DNA of 64,000 bases from assembly GCA_020636435.1 (NCBI GenBank), contig JACJXX010000002.1, forward strand, positions 744,001-808,000, in the 5' to 3' direction. Position 1 is the first letter of the stretch, and every line of letters begins with the position of its first letter. Of this stretch, positions 37,901 to 45,185 are shown piece after piece. Source of the stretch: Lewinellaceae bacterium. Lineage in GTDB: Bacteria > Bacteroidota > Bacteroidia > Chitinophagales > Saprospiraceae. The translations under genes and the position numbers were made by a program. The notes under the pieces are model-generated. The model worked only from the letters and a program-made list of their open reading frames with translations. It searched no databases and was not told the DNA's origin.

Positions 37901-38074
37901 AACCTGGTCTGCCAGCAGGATGCCTATGGTGTGGTGTTTGTCCGGCGCTTCCTGCATTCGCTGGAGCAAAGATTCAGAAATCTTTTCCAGGCGGAGGCCC
38001 TGGGCCGGGCTTTTTGCGAAAACACCAAAGATCAAAATAAGGCAGAAGCAAAGTTTTTTCTCTATTTTATTCAT
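34994..38074 (-). CDS. Subtilisin-like serine protease (S8), tandem paralogue, with in-frame insert
   Basis: 1026 residues with the same order as its neighbour: signal peptide, propeptide, S8 domain with Asp219 (LIVDSGQD), His256 (DHGTHVAGT) and Ser449 (SGTSMAAPH), CARDB-like region, PKD domain (WLWDFGDGTTSTAPNPLHAY) and T9SS sorting domain (MEVFPNPAHDLIYLTL...LPAGLYSVIVRLDG). Compared with the neighbour it carries ~30 extra residues (157-187, containing SLPNSDFPLPTSNVQ) just before the catalytic domain. These are encoded by a low-complexity ggaagtgggaaatcgg-type repeat. The pair arose by tandem duplication and has since diverged. Confidence 0.92.
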   Translation of the reverse strand: MNKIEKKLCFCLILIFGVFAKSPAQGLRLEKISESLLQRMQEAPDKHHTIGILLADQVDLKAMEAYLAAKKATLEERAYTVITSLQQKAIQTQPALLGRIEKMPGIELPSVEPFWITNAIYLNANAEGIAALSQDLAVAMLDLYQVPELHDGEAADSDFRSRPPSSVWASLRSLPNSDFPLPTSNVQENRTERGLVAIGADQMWRMGYTGYGTRALIVDSGQDGSHPALHNQFLFNQRPINLAWPNSQGPYYCGDHGTHVAGTILGLDRLMEDTIGVAFNAQWMGGPIELSNCGDYVGGSPVNAITVFQWAINPDGDPSTIDDMPHVINNSWGRSSPNSGDCQAPFLGNTIEALYTAGVAVVWSAGNDGPGAQTIGNPAMTNNSLVRILSVGNVNGNSSSFPISFDSSRGPSVCGGTGSLLIKPEVCAPGGNVRSSVVGGGYQQFSGTSMAAPHVSGAVLLLKEAFPDLTGEEILLALYFSAIDLGPPGEDNSYGMGIINVPAAYQYLIDQGNEPALPVEAPNDVILLQIDARELNCEKQATTRLLVENNGTEEVTSMNIRHAFLSGNEPVYFTHQWEGTIAPGERQYIQMPPLPSEEAGEFEYVAEITEANGTADARRLNNQLKVRISILEDELLEGQASGNLAVCQGGQALLQSLYDGPAVVRWYDELQGGNLLAEGRNALLPVGDQPLTVYMEVAPLEKVGRLNNQEGIQQSSNNMEGLVFDVFSPFAIKSVKVYAGEAGSRLIGLRNPNGTSLTKLVSIPEGEQRIELNFNVTPGEGWELFLKGGKPLGLSLGGELFPYVIPNILTIRKSTQSVVFYHYFYDWEVEYPYFCGRAPVEVDVLPTSNAPQAAFSPADTVIDLSSGFNEVAFTDESEGSTSWLWDFGDGTTSTAPNPLHAYADTGQYVVTLTVSGQDGCASSAAGVVTAMETTMTSASQPAREYKMEVFPNPAHDLIYLTLGFAQPREAEVLLADMLGRQVWRQRLEFSPKEAVEISVSELPAGLYSVIVRLDGAQLERRVVVGR

Positions 38075-38258
38075 TCCTGAGAGGGTTTGGAGGTTTACAG
38101 AAAATCAGATACAGGCTGGCTTTTCAGCACGGCTGAGAAAAGTTTTTGGAAATTATTTTTTGTTTGTTTAAGGGGGGAGGATATTGTTCGGGGGATAATT
38201 TCTCCGTGAAGGTAAATAATTTTAAACTTTTCCCGGATAACCTGCCGGCAGAAGTAAT

Positions 38259-38723
38259 TCATTCTCTCATTTTCCGCTCAATCTCATCCACCACAGCTTC
38301 CAGGCAGGTGTGAAAGTCCTTTTTCAGCCGGTGTTCCCAGAAGTGAAAGACGGTCCACCCCCTGGCCTGCAGGGCCTCGGTATTTTGGCGGTCGCGCTGC
38401 ATATTTCGCTCGATCTTGGGTATCCAGTATTCCCGGTTGCGCTTTATGCGGTGTTGCTTATCGGCCCAGTCGTAGCCATGCCAGAATCCGCCGTCTACGA
38501 AGACGGCCACTTTGTACTTTTTGATGGCGATGTCGGGCTTGCCGGGCAAGTCCCGGACGTTCTTCCGGTAACGGTACCCCAAAGCCCACAAAGCCCGCCG
38601 CAGTTGCAGCTCCGGCTTGGTGTCCGAAGAGCGTATCTTGCTCATCAGCCGGGAGCGCTGCTCGGTGGTGTAGCGGCTTTGCTCTTCGGAAAAGGCGGGG
38701 ACTTTGATGGGGTCTTCGCTCAT
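38259..38723 (-). CDS. vsr: Very short patch repair (Vsr) endonuclease
   Basis: 154 residues. The family signature is clear: RSRLMSKIRSSDTKPELQLRRALWALGYRYRKNVRDLPGKPDIA, then KVAVFVDGGFWHGYDW and FHFWEHRLKKD. Vsr nicks next to T:G mismatches that arise by deamination of 5-methylcytosine, and is normally encoded beside its cytosine-5 methyltransferase (Dcm type). No methyltransferase of that kind is present in the window, so here it is an orphan. The start is followed upstream by a 16-bp minisatellite. Confidence 0.9.
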   Translation of the reverse strand: MSEDPIKVPAFSEEQSRYTTEQRSRLMSKIRSSDTKPELQLRRALWALGYRYRKNVRDLPGKPDIAIKKYKVAVFVDGGFWHGYDWADKQHRIKRNREYWIPKIERNMQRDRQNTEALQARGWTVFHFWEHRLKKDFHTCLEAVVDEIERKMRE

Positions 38724-38729
38724 TGTTGA

Positions 38730-38890
38730 ATGGTTAGATGGCTGTATGGTTAGATGGTTGCATGGTTAGATGGTTGCATGGTTAGATGGTTGCATGGTTA
38801 GATGGTTGCATGGTTAGATGGTTACATGGTTAAATTGTTGAATGGTTACATGGTTAAATGGTTGAATGGTTTAAATGGTTGAATGGTTGA
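38730..38890. repeat. 16-bp minisatellite (atggttagatggttgc)
   Basis: About six near-perfect copies of ATGGTTAGATGGTTGC from 38730 are followed by three or four degenerate copies (atggttaaatggttga type). It lies directly upstream of the vsr start. A related sequence occurs at 62.55-62.65 kb. Such tracts are slippage-prone. Confidence 0.85.
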
Positions 38891-39054
38891 AAGTTGCGGA
38901 GTAGCCCTGAAGCACAGCGGGAGCCAACAATGCAACAATCAAGCAATATAACTCTAATCGCCCAATCCTGCCAGCGCTAAAAAAATCGCATTCTTTTCTC
39001 ACTTTTCCAACACCAGCCGCCTTAAATCGGTTTAATCGATAAAAACCAAGACAG

Positions 39055-39669
39055 ATGGAAAAGCATATTGGACTGGAGGGCATTCTCGGCATGGAACCCC
39101 ACTACCGGCGCAACCTGATGAACAGCATTTCAGGTTTCAAATCCTGCAACCTCATTGGCACGTCAAGCTATCGTGGGGTGGCCAATGTCGCCATATTCAA
39201 CTCGGTGGTGCACATCGGCGCCACTCCTCCCCTGCTCGGCTTCGTGATGCGGCCGCTGACGGTGCCGCGGCAGACCTATCACAACATTAAGGCCCATGGG
39301 TTCTTCACCATTAATGCCGTTGCAAAAGATTTCTATGAAAAAGCGCACCAGACCAGCGCCAAGTACGGCGAACAGACCTCGGAGTTCGAAGCTTGCGGGT
39401 TGACGCCTCAATATACCGATGCCCACCCGGCGCCCTACGTTAAAGAAAGCCCGGTCAGGATGGGCCTTCAACTGGAAGAGGAGCACCACATCCGGGCCAA
39501 CGGAACCATCTTCCTCGTCGGAAAAGTTGTGGAAATTCTTGCCGAAGGCACCCTGATTGCTCTCGACGGCCACCTCGGCCTCGATAAAGCCGGCATCCTG
39601 GCCGTGGCCGGGCTGGACAGCTACTACGAGGCGGAACTGCTGGGGAGGCTGGGCTATGCGAGGGTGTGA
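39055..39669 (+). CDS. Flavin reductase-like FMN-binding protein
   Basis: 204 residues. The flavin-reductase split-barrel pattern is visible in KSCNLIGTSSYRGVANVAIFNSVVHIGATPPLLGFVMRP, then TYHNIKAHGFFTINAV and a C-terminal RANGTIFLVGKVVEIL...LGLDKAGILAVAGLDSYY. Members bind FMN and use NAD(P)H to reduce flavin, or act as flavoprotein oxidoreductases. No two-component monooxygenase partner is adjacent. It is followed by a gtgcatgggtgcatgg tandem tract. Confidence 0.85.
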   Translation: MEKHIGLEGILGMEPHYRRNLMNSISGFKSCNLIGTSSYRGVANVAIFNSVVHIGATPPLLGFVMRPLTVPRQTYHNIKAHGFFTINAVAKDFYEKAHQTSAKYGEQTSEFEACGLTPQYTDAHPAPYVKESPVRMGLQLEEEHHIRANGTIFLVGKVVEILAEGTLIALDGHLGLDKAGILAVAGLDSYYEAELLGRLGYARV

Positions 39670-39745
39670 AATGTGGGTGAATGGGGGCATGGGTGCATTG
39701 TTGCATGGGTGCATGGGTGCATGGCTTCAGTGTTTCATTGTACCC
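39664..39745. repeat. Tandem tract (gtgcatgggtgcatgg)
   Basis: Repeats of atgggtgcatgg/ttgcatgggtgcatgg start at the stop codon of the flavin reductase gene and end in a partly complementary tract (tgtacccatgcaccc), so the region can fold back on itself and may double as a terminator. Confidence 0.55.
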
Positions 39746-39884
39746 ATGCACCCATTCAACTATTCCCCCCCAAAGTTTGTACTAATACGGAGTTCGCCCT
39801 ATATTAGAGGGTTTGAATGAAAAAAGCCAGGCGCGGCGAGGAACTGCCCGCCCGGTTCCCAAAATCACTTAATCTAAAAAAAAA

Positions 39885-40658
39885 ATGAGTAGAAGAAAAG
39901 GCTTTTTAGAGTCTCATAACCCCGTAATGAAAGAATCCGCCTATCAGCAGGCGGCGCATGAAGTGCTGGACGGCGATATGGCCCGCACCGCCGGCGGCAT
40001 CGTCGAACGGATGACCGTTCAGGGCGCGATCAACAAGTCGCTCATTTTGGGAGGGATCATGCTGCTGACGGCAGCCATCAGTTTTTCGATGCCCAGCCAG
40101 CTGTTTCTTTGGGGAGGCGCCATCGGAGGGTTGATCGTCGTCGTTATCGCCTCCATGAAACCGCAGATGTCGCCCACCCTGGCGCCCGTTTATGCCGGCC
40201 TGGAAGGCCTCTTTGTGGGGGCCGTCTCCGCCATTTACGCCAGTGCCTTTAACGGCATCATCTTCCAGGCGGTAACCCTTACCATGGCAGTGTTTTTCCT
40301 GATGCTGTTTATTTACAAATCGGGCATCATCAAGGTGACCGGCAAACTCCGCACCGGCATCATCATGGCCACTGGAGCCATCTTTGTATTCTACCTGCTC
40401 AACTGGATCCTATCCATGTTTGGCGTCAATATGCCCTATTTACACCAGGGAGGATGGATCAGCATCGGCATCAGCCTGGTGATCGTGGGCGTGGCTTCCC
40501 TGAACCTGCTGCTGGATTTCGACAATTTCGAAAAAGGCGAACAATACGGCGCGCCCTCTTATATGGAGTGGTTCTCCGCCATGGGCCTGCTCATTACGCT
40601 GGTTTGGCTTTACGTCGAAATCCTCCGGCTGATCGCCCTTTTCTCTTCGAACGATTAA
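39885..40658 (+). CDS. Bax inhibitor-1 / YccA-family membrane protein
   Basis: 257 residues with about seven membrane spans after a ~50-residue hydrophilic N-terminus (MSRRKGFLESHNPVMKES). The form with a long N-terminus and the VTGKLRTGIIMATGAIFVFYLLNWILSMFG core and LLLDFDNFEKGEQYGAPSYMEWFSAMGLLITLVWLYVEILRLI C-terminus is typical of the bacterial YccA-like group. Related proteins are Ca2+-leak channels or modulate the FtsH protease. An A-rich run precedes the ATG. The gene ends 85 bp before the DksA-like gene. Confidence 0.9.
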   Translation: MSRRKGFLESHNPVMKESAYQQAAHEVLDGDMARTAGGIVERMTVQGAINKSLILGGIMLLTAAISFSMPSQLFLWGGAIGGLIVVVIASMKPQMSPTLAPVYAGLEGLFVGAVSAIYASAFNGIIFQAVTLTMAVFFLMLFIYKSGIIKVTGKLRTGIIMATGAIFVFYLLNWILSMFGVNMPYLHQGGWISIGISLVIVGVASLNLLLDFDNFEKGEQYGAPSYMEWFSAMGLLITLVWLYVEILRLIALFSSND

Positions 40659-40743
40659 AAGAGCGTTCCAAAAATCATACGCCAGGCGCGGACAGGCTCC
40701 TTTTACGCGGTGCCATCCGCGCTTTGCATTAAAGCCCTTAGCC

Positions 40744-41079
40744 ATGACCAAACAGGAAAGGCAGGTACTCAGGAAGAAAATTGTAGAAACGATCGCCACA
40801 ATGGAGTATGAGGTGGAATGCCTGGAAAAGGATACCCAGCCCATCTCCCCGGAAAATTCCATCGGCCGCGTCAGCCGCATGGATGCGATCAACAACAAAG
40901 GCGTATCCGAAGCCGCCCTGCGTTCCGCCCGCCGCAAGCTGTCGAGCCTTCACCTGGCCCTCAGCAAGGTGGAGCGCCCCGAATTCGGTTTTTGCAGCCG
41001 GTGCAAACAACCCATCCCACCTGCCCGCCTGATGTATATGCCGGAAAGTACGCGCTGCGTGAGGTGTGCGGACCGGTAG
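40744..41079 (+). CDS. DksA/TraR-type C4 zinc-finger protein
   Basis: 111 residues. An N-terminal helical part (RQVLRKKIVETIATMEYEVECLEKDTQPISPENSIGRVSRMDAINNKG) is followed by a C-terminal zinc finger FGFCSRCKQPIPPARLMYMPESTRCVRCADR, with the C-x2-C...C-x2-C of the DksA/TraR family. The IGRVSRMDAI segment is typical of short Bacteroidota members. It probably binds the secondary channel of RNA polymerase, or acts as a general regulator; the short length makes the classical ppGpp co-factor role uncertain. Confidence 0.85.
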   Translation: MTKQERQVLRKKIVETIATMEYEVECLEKDTQPISPENSIGRVSRMDAINNKGVSEAALRSARRKLSSLHLALSKVERPEFGFCSRCKQPIPPARLMYMPESTRCVRCADR

Positions 41080-41190
41080 AGGGGAGGGATGTGCAAACGT
41101 GTAAACGTGAGGGTCAGGTAAGTTGGCTGAGGACGGTTTGGGGGCGATTCCTTTTTGTGCCTGCCTCTGGTTTAGGATGGTAAATGGGGC

Positions 41191-41286
41191 GAGTGCGTTT
41201 AAGGCAGTCGTCTGACGACTTTGAGTCGTCAGACGACTTTCGACTTCGATTGCCCTGCCGCTACCCCGCTTTTTTGTCACGCACTC
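41191..41286. repeat. Palindromic element, family D copy 1
   Basis: 96 bp bounded by GAGTGCGT at 41191 and GTCACGCACTC ending at 41286. It contains two mirrored GTCGTCTGACGAC / GTCGTCAGACGAC palindromes and the word cgacttcgattgccctgccg. The copy at 44926-45015 is the same sequence in the other orientation. Confidence 0.75.
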
Positions 41287-41360
41287 AAATGGGGCAGGAA
41301 GAAGTTTCGAAGAAAATACATGCAGGTGATTGGTGTGAACAAAAGAAGTACTAAAAAAAA

Positions 41361-41391
41361 CAGGGCAACTACGCCGAAGCGTAGCACCCTG
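41361..41391 (+). other. Compound hairpin in the radA upstream region
   Basis: CAGGG (41361-41365) pairs with CCCTG (41387-41391), enclosing TACGC-cgaa-GCGTA. Downstream is a short frame, ATGAAAACAATCTACATATGA. It is a stable RNA structure candidate in the otherwise gene-free 806-bp gap between the DksA-like gene and radA. The remainder of that gap (41.47-41.88 kb) is strongly AT-rich, with no gene seen. Confidence 0.4.
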
Positions 41392-41885
41392 TATAACCCC
41401 AAAAAACCAAATGAAAACAATCTACATATGAATGCTCTTCATCGAAGAGATCGATATCGAAATTGCAAGAAATACAATTGAATTAATCGTTATGTTTTCC
41501 CTTAGTGTTAGTTTAACGCAAAGTTAACAGATATTTTCAAATTCAATAGTCTTTCAGTGAATTTTTGCTACAGAAAGTAAAATTTAACTTTTGCCAAAAA
41601 CCAAACAAAGGTTCATCTTTTTGTATATTTAGGCACCGCACATTTGCAAGCCCGTCTCAATGCATAGGCAAGTTAAAATTTTTTTTTAAAAACCACAACC
41701 TCTTTTTTTTAATCCATTTAATATTTAATGTTAGCAACAGAAAAATTCCGTCCTGTATTTTATATTACAAAGATTGCCCGGAAAAATTTCGAAGCATGCG
41801 CAGGTTTTCTAAATTTTTCCAAATAAGGCTTTATCGCTAAGGTTCGACGATTAAAATTAGAACATTAATAGGTAAAAACCAATTT

Positions 41886-43286
41886 TTGAGCAATAAAAAT
41901 ACAACAAACTTGTCAAAAGTGAAAAAATTGTTTGCCTGCACCAGCTGTGGAGCCACCTCTCCCAAATGGATGGGCAAGTGCCCGCACTGTGGGGAATGGA
42001 ACACTTATGTTGAAGAGATCATTTCTAAAGAAACCACCCAGGAGGCCAAACACAAGGCCTGGAAAAGCGGGGATGCCAGAGGGGACGCCCGGCCGGTGGC
42101 CCTGCCGGACATACAGGCCGGCAACACCCAGCGCCTGTCTACCCCCGACGAAGAACTCAACCGGGTGCTGGGAGGAGGTATTGTGCCGGGCAGTTTGGTG
42201 CTGATCGGCGGCCAGCCCGGAATTGGAAAATCCACCCTTCTGCTGCAACTGGCCCTTCGCCTGCCGGTTACCATTCTCTACGTTTCCGGAGAAGAAAGCG
42301 ACGAACAGATCAAAATGCGCAGCGACCGCATCGGAGGCAACCCGGAGCGCTGTTACATCCTGGCGGAAACCAATACCAACAAGATTCTGAAGCACGCACA
42401 GCAACTGGAGCCTAACCTCATTATTATCGACTCGATACAAACTCTTTCCAGCCCCCATATCGAATCCATGCCAGGCAGTGTTTCCCAGGTCAGGGAATGT
42501 GCCGGAGAGCTGCAGCGCTTTGCCAAGGAGAGCAACATTCCAATCTTCCTCATCGGCCACATCACCAAGGACGGCTCCATCGCCGGGCCTAAATTACTGG
42601 AGCACATTGTTGACGCCGTGCTCCAGTTTGAAGGCGATCGAAATTATACCTATCGCATATTGCGCACCATTAAAAATCGATTTGGCAGCACGGATGAACT
42701 GGGCATCTACGAGATGGATGGCAACGGCCTTCGGGAAGTGGCCAACCCTTCGGAGCTGTTGCTTTCTCAAAAAGACGAAGACCTCTCCGGCAGCGCCATC
42801 GCCGCTACGATCGAAGGGCTGCGCCCCATGCTGATCGAAACCCAGGCCCTGGTCAGCACCTCGGTATACAGCGCTCCCCAGCGCTCAGCCACCGGCTTCG
42901 ACCTGCGCCGCCTCAGCATGTTGCTGGCCGTGCTCGAAAAGCGAAACGGGCTGCCCTTCGCCATGAACGACGTCTTCCTCAACATCGCCGGCGGCATCCG
43001 GGTGGATGACCCCGCCATCGACCTGGCCATCGTCAGCGCCCTGATCTCCTCTCTGGAAGACGTGGCCATCCCCACCAATGTTTGCTTCGCCGGCGAGGTG
43101 GGCCTGTCCGGCGAAATCCGCGCCGTCAACCGGGTGGAACAACGCATTCAGGAGGCCAACCGGCTCGGCTTCCGGGAAATCTACATCTCCAAGTACAATA
43201 CCAAAGGGTTGGATCCCGGCCGGTTTGAAATTAAAATACGGACGGTAGGCAAGATTCAGGAGCTGTATTCGGCTCTTTTTGAGTGA
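41886..43286 (+). CDS. radA: DNA repair protein RadA (Sms)
   Basis: 466 residues when started at the TTG at 41886; GTG at 41919 (455 aa, VKKLFACTSCG) is nearly as good, and no ATG is available. A C4 zinc finger (CTSCG...CPHCG) is followed by a RecA-like ATPase with Walker A GGQPGIGKST (108-117), the RadA-specific KNRFGSTDELGIYEM motif, and a C-terminal Lon-like domain (FLNIAGGIRVDDPAIDLAI...FAGEVGLSGEIRAVNRVEQRI). RadA is a DnaB-like helicase that extends recombination intermediates. Length matches the family (about 455). The upstream region is long and AT-rich. Confidence 0.95.
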   Translation: MSNKNTTNLSKVKKLFACTSCGATSPKWMGKCPHCGEWNTYVEEIISKETTQEAKHKAWKSGDARGDARPVALPDIQAGNTQRLSTPDEELNRVLGGGIVPGSLVLIGGQPGIGKSTLLLQLALRLPVTILYVSGEESDEQIKMRSDRIGGNPERCYILAETNTNKILKHAQQLEPNLIIIDSIQTLSSPHIESMPGSVSQVRECAGELQRFAKESNIPIFLIGHITKDGSIAGPKLLEHIVDAVLQFEGDRNYTYRILRTIKNRFGSTDELGIYEMDGNGLREVANPSELLLSQKDEDLSGSAIAATIEGLRPMLIETQALVSTSVYSAPQRSATGFDLRRLSMLLAVLEKRNGLPFAMNDVFLNIAGGIRVDDPAIDLAIVSALISSLEDVAIPTNVCFAGEVGLSGEIRAVNRVEQRIQEANRLGFREIYISKYNTKGLDPGRFEIKIRTVGKIQELYSALFE

Positions 43287-43297
43287 AAAGGAATGAG

Positions 43298-43347
43298 GGA
43301 ATGAAGGAATGAATGGGGAGCTATTCAATCAATCATTCCTTCATTCC
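43298..43347. terminator. Hairpin between radA and the convergent START gene
   Basis: GGAATGAAGGAATGA (43298-43312) pairs perfectly with TCATTCCTTCATTCC (43333-43347) around a 20-nt loop. The right arm covers the stop codon of the START-domain gene. It probably terminates both convergent transcripts. It is built from gaatg-type words also seen as a microsatellite near 22790. Confidence 0.65.
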
Positions 43348-43985
43348 TCCAGTAAATCAAAGAAAGCCACCATACTATCCAGCATATTGGCGCGCACCAC
43401 CGGGTCGGTCACCCAACGCGGCATGGAGGGTTTCTCCAGAGTGAGCATGGAGTAGGAGACCTTCGTCTGTCCATCGCCCAGAGCCTGCAGGCGCCATAGC
43501 CCCTGTATGCCCTCCAGGCGTTTCACCCCATCTTTAGCGGGGACGCGGCTATCGGCAACCGAGCGGAAGTACACCAGGGTGCGCCCCCCTTCGCGGATCA
43601 ACTGATAGCGCATCAGGCAGTCCTGGTCGTTGAGGGGCCAGGGTACGTCATAGCGGATGTAAGACAACCATTGGGGCGTGCCCTGGCCTTCCAGCGCTTT
43701 CACTTCGCCTACTGCTTTCATCCATTTCTTTACTTTATCGGGATGCTGGATGAGCGGCAGGATCTCATCGACGCCGGCGGATACCTGAAATTCGGATTTG
43801 AGCTCCCGCGTCTCCCGGCCTTCTCCTTCCACTTCGAACCAGCGTTCGTAGACATGGATGTCGCCGTGTTGTTTCACCACTTTAAAGGTACGGGTGGAAT
43901 TGGCGGATGCCAACGCAATGGGCTGGGCGCCGGCATTTGAAAAAAACAACAGGGAAGTGGCCAAAGCAAAAAAGATGTGATTCAT
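43341..43985 (-). CDS. Exported START-domain (SRPBCC) protein
   Basis: 214 residues. Signal peptide MNHIFFALATSLLFFSNAGAQ, then a START/Bet-v1-like lipid-binding fold: VVKQHGDIHVYERWFEVEGEG, SEFQVSAGVDEILPLIQHPDKVKKWMKAVGEVKAL, YIRYDVPWPLNDQDCLMRYQLI and WRLQALGDGQTKVSYSMLTLEKPSMPRWV. It likely binds a hydrophobic ligand in the periplasm; the ligand is unknown. It is monocistronic and convergent with radA. Confidence 0.82.
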   Translation of the reverse strand: MNHIFFALATSLLFFSNAGAQPIALASANSTRTFKVVKQHGDIHVYERWFEVEGEGRETRELKSEFQVSAGVDEILPLIQHPDKVKKWMKAVGEVKALEGQGTPQWLSYIRYDVPWPLNDQDCLMRYQLIREGGRTLVYFRSVADSRVPAKDGVKRLEGIQGLWRLQALGDGQTKVSYSMLTLEKPSMPRWVTDPVVRANMLDSMVAFFDLLEE

Positions 43986-44096
43986 ATATTCAGTCTTTGG
44001 GATTCAAAATAAAAAAACTTTGTCTTTCTAACAACGATCTCGACAGTGATATAGATGCGGCCCGCCTCCTCATACCCCCATTTATCTTTTTCTTTT

Positions 44097-44249
44097 AGGG
44101 GTGACGCAACAAATAACCTACCCATCTGACTTGGTCTTTTTCCTTTATGCTTCGTTGCATTTTCCTTACGTAGCCCCACTATGCGCGTCAAATGCGCGAA
44201 GAAAAAATACCTTCGCCATTTTGAGTAGGTTATTTATTTCCTCACCCCT
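44097..44249. repeat. Palindromic element, family E-like copy 5
   Basis: 153 bp with ~25-bp imperfect inverted ends (AGGGGTGA... at 44097, ...CACCCCT at 44249, inner word AAATAACCTAC/GTAGGTTATTT). The centre carries ctttatgcttcgttgc, weakly like the CTGCGTTGCTC centre of the other E copies. It lies in a 1.2-kb gene-free stretch. Confidence 0.65.
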
Positions 44250-44293
44250 TAACAAATTAAAGAATAATTGTTTTGAGGCGGCTCTCCCCAAGT

Positions 44294-44398
44294 TCTAATG
44301 TTGGACAGAATGGGCTGGGGTTGTGTACGACGTACGGACACAGTGGGAACCTTTGTGTGTACGATGTACGACGCTGTCCAACGCTAGACGGGTTGCCC
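44294..44398. repeat. Palindromic element, family C copy 1
   Basis: Inverted ends TCTAATGTTGGACAG (44294) and CTGTCCAACGCTAGA (to 44388), extended by cgggttgccc. The inside has two GTACGAnGTACG palindromes. A copy of ~95% identity by eye, in the other orientation, is at 48904-49015. Confidence 0.8.
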
Positions 44399-44405
44399 GT
44401 CCCAA

Positions 44406-44530
44406 GGCTACCATTCTAACGTTGGACAGCCAAGTGGGGCTTCGTACATCCTACACAACCCAGGACCGCCGTTGGACCCGTACATCGTACACATCCCGGC
44501 AACCTTTGTCCAATCTTAGACAGATAGCCC
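44406..44530. repeat. Palindromic element, family C copy 2
   Basis: 125 bp from GGCTACCATTCTAACGTTGG to the complement-like end CTTAGACAGATAGCC. It differs at only one visible position from the copy inside the ABC permease/M1 peptidase gene (51913-52037), which is inverted relative to it. Confidence 0.85.
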
Positions 44531-44604
44531 GTCCCAAAAATAAGGCAATGATTGTCAGCTTTTTAATCTCCGAATTCACGTTAATTTTAGTATAAACCAA
44601 GGTT

Positions 44605-44796
44605 TAAGGCACGACGAAAGAATAAACTGTCCATTCTGGCTTGTCCTTTTTGCGCCATGCTGCGTTGCTCCCCGACCCTTCGGGTGCGGGGCAGGCTATC
44701 ACTCAGGTAGCTTTGGCTATCCTCATTCTTCGCGCCTTGCCTGGCACAAAAATTACTGCGCCATAATTGTACACTTTATTCTTTCCTCGTGCCTAA
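44605..44796. repeat. Palindromic (MITE-like) element, family E copy 4
   Basis: 192 bp. Ends are TAAGGCACGACGAAAGAATA (44605) and the matching complement ending GCCTAA (44796). The centre is nearly identical to copy E3 except for a ~27-bp insertion (ccgacccttcgggtgcgggg) that is itself a hairpin. Confidence 0.85.
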
Positions 44797-44925
44797 GTCC
44801 GAGCGCAATAGAAAATTGCACCCCGACAACCCGGTCTCGGGCGCCAATTTATTCCATTTCATTCCATCAGTCGCTACGCTCGTGTTCCATTGGCGTCAGA
44901 GTTATTTGAAAACGCAAAATAAATC

Positions 44926-45015
44926 GAGTGCGTGACAAAAAAGCGGGTTGCGGCAGGGCAATCGAAGTCGAAAGTCGCGAAAGTCGTCAGACGACTGCCT
45001 TAATGTCACGCACTC
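44926..45015. repeat. Palindromic element, family D copy 2
   Basis: 90 bp with perfect ends GAGTGCGTGACA / TGTCACGCACTC allowing one spacing change. It contains the palindrome AGTCGTCAGACGACT and the words aaaaaagcggg and ggcagggcaatcgaagtcg shared with copy D1. With the C and E copies it fills the gap 43986-45185; the remaining ~170 bp before the TonB gene end show no gene. Confidence 0.8.
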
Positions 45016-45185
45016 AAATAAATCTGTCCGGCTACTTATTACTACTTTGTTAACTTAACAGGAGCGCGGGCCTCCAGGCCCGCCAAGCTATCTGCAACAT
45101 GGGTACAAATGAGAATCGCACCCACCCCAGGCCGAAGGCGCGGGATGGCTCTTATTTCAACCATTCGCCAGGATTTCCCTGGTTG

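Noticed and set aside
44323..44595. Plus-strand frame of 90 codons
   Set aside because: It is only the translation of the family C palindromic elements; the same words appear in the host ABC/M1 gene because an element was inserted there.
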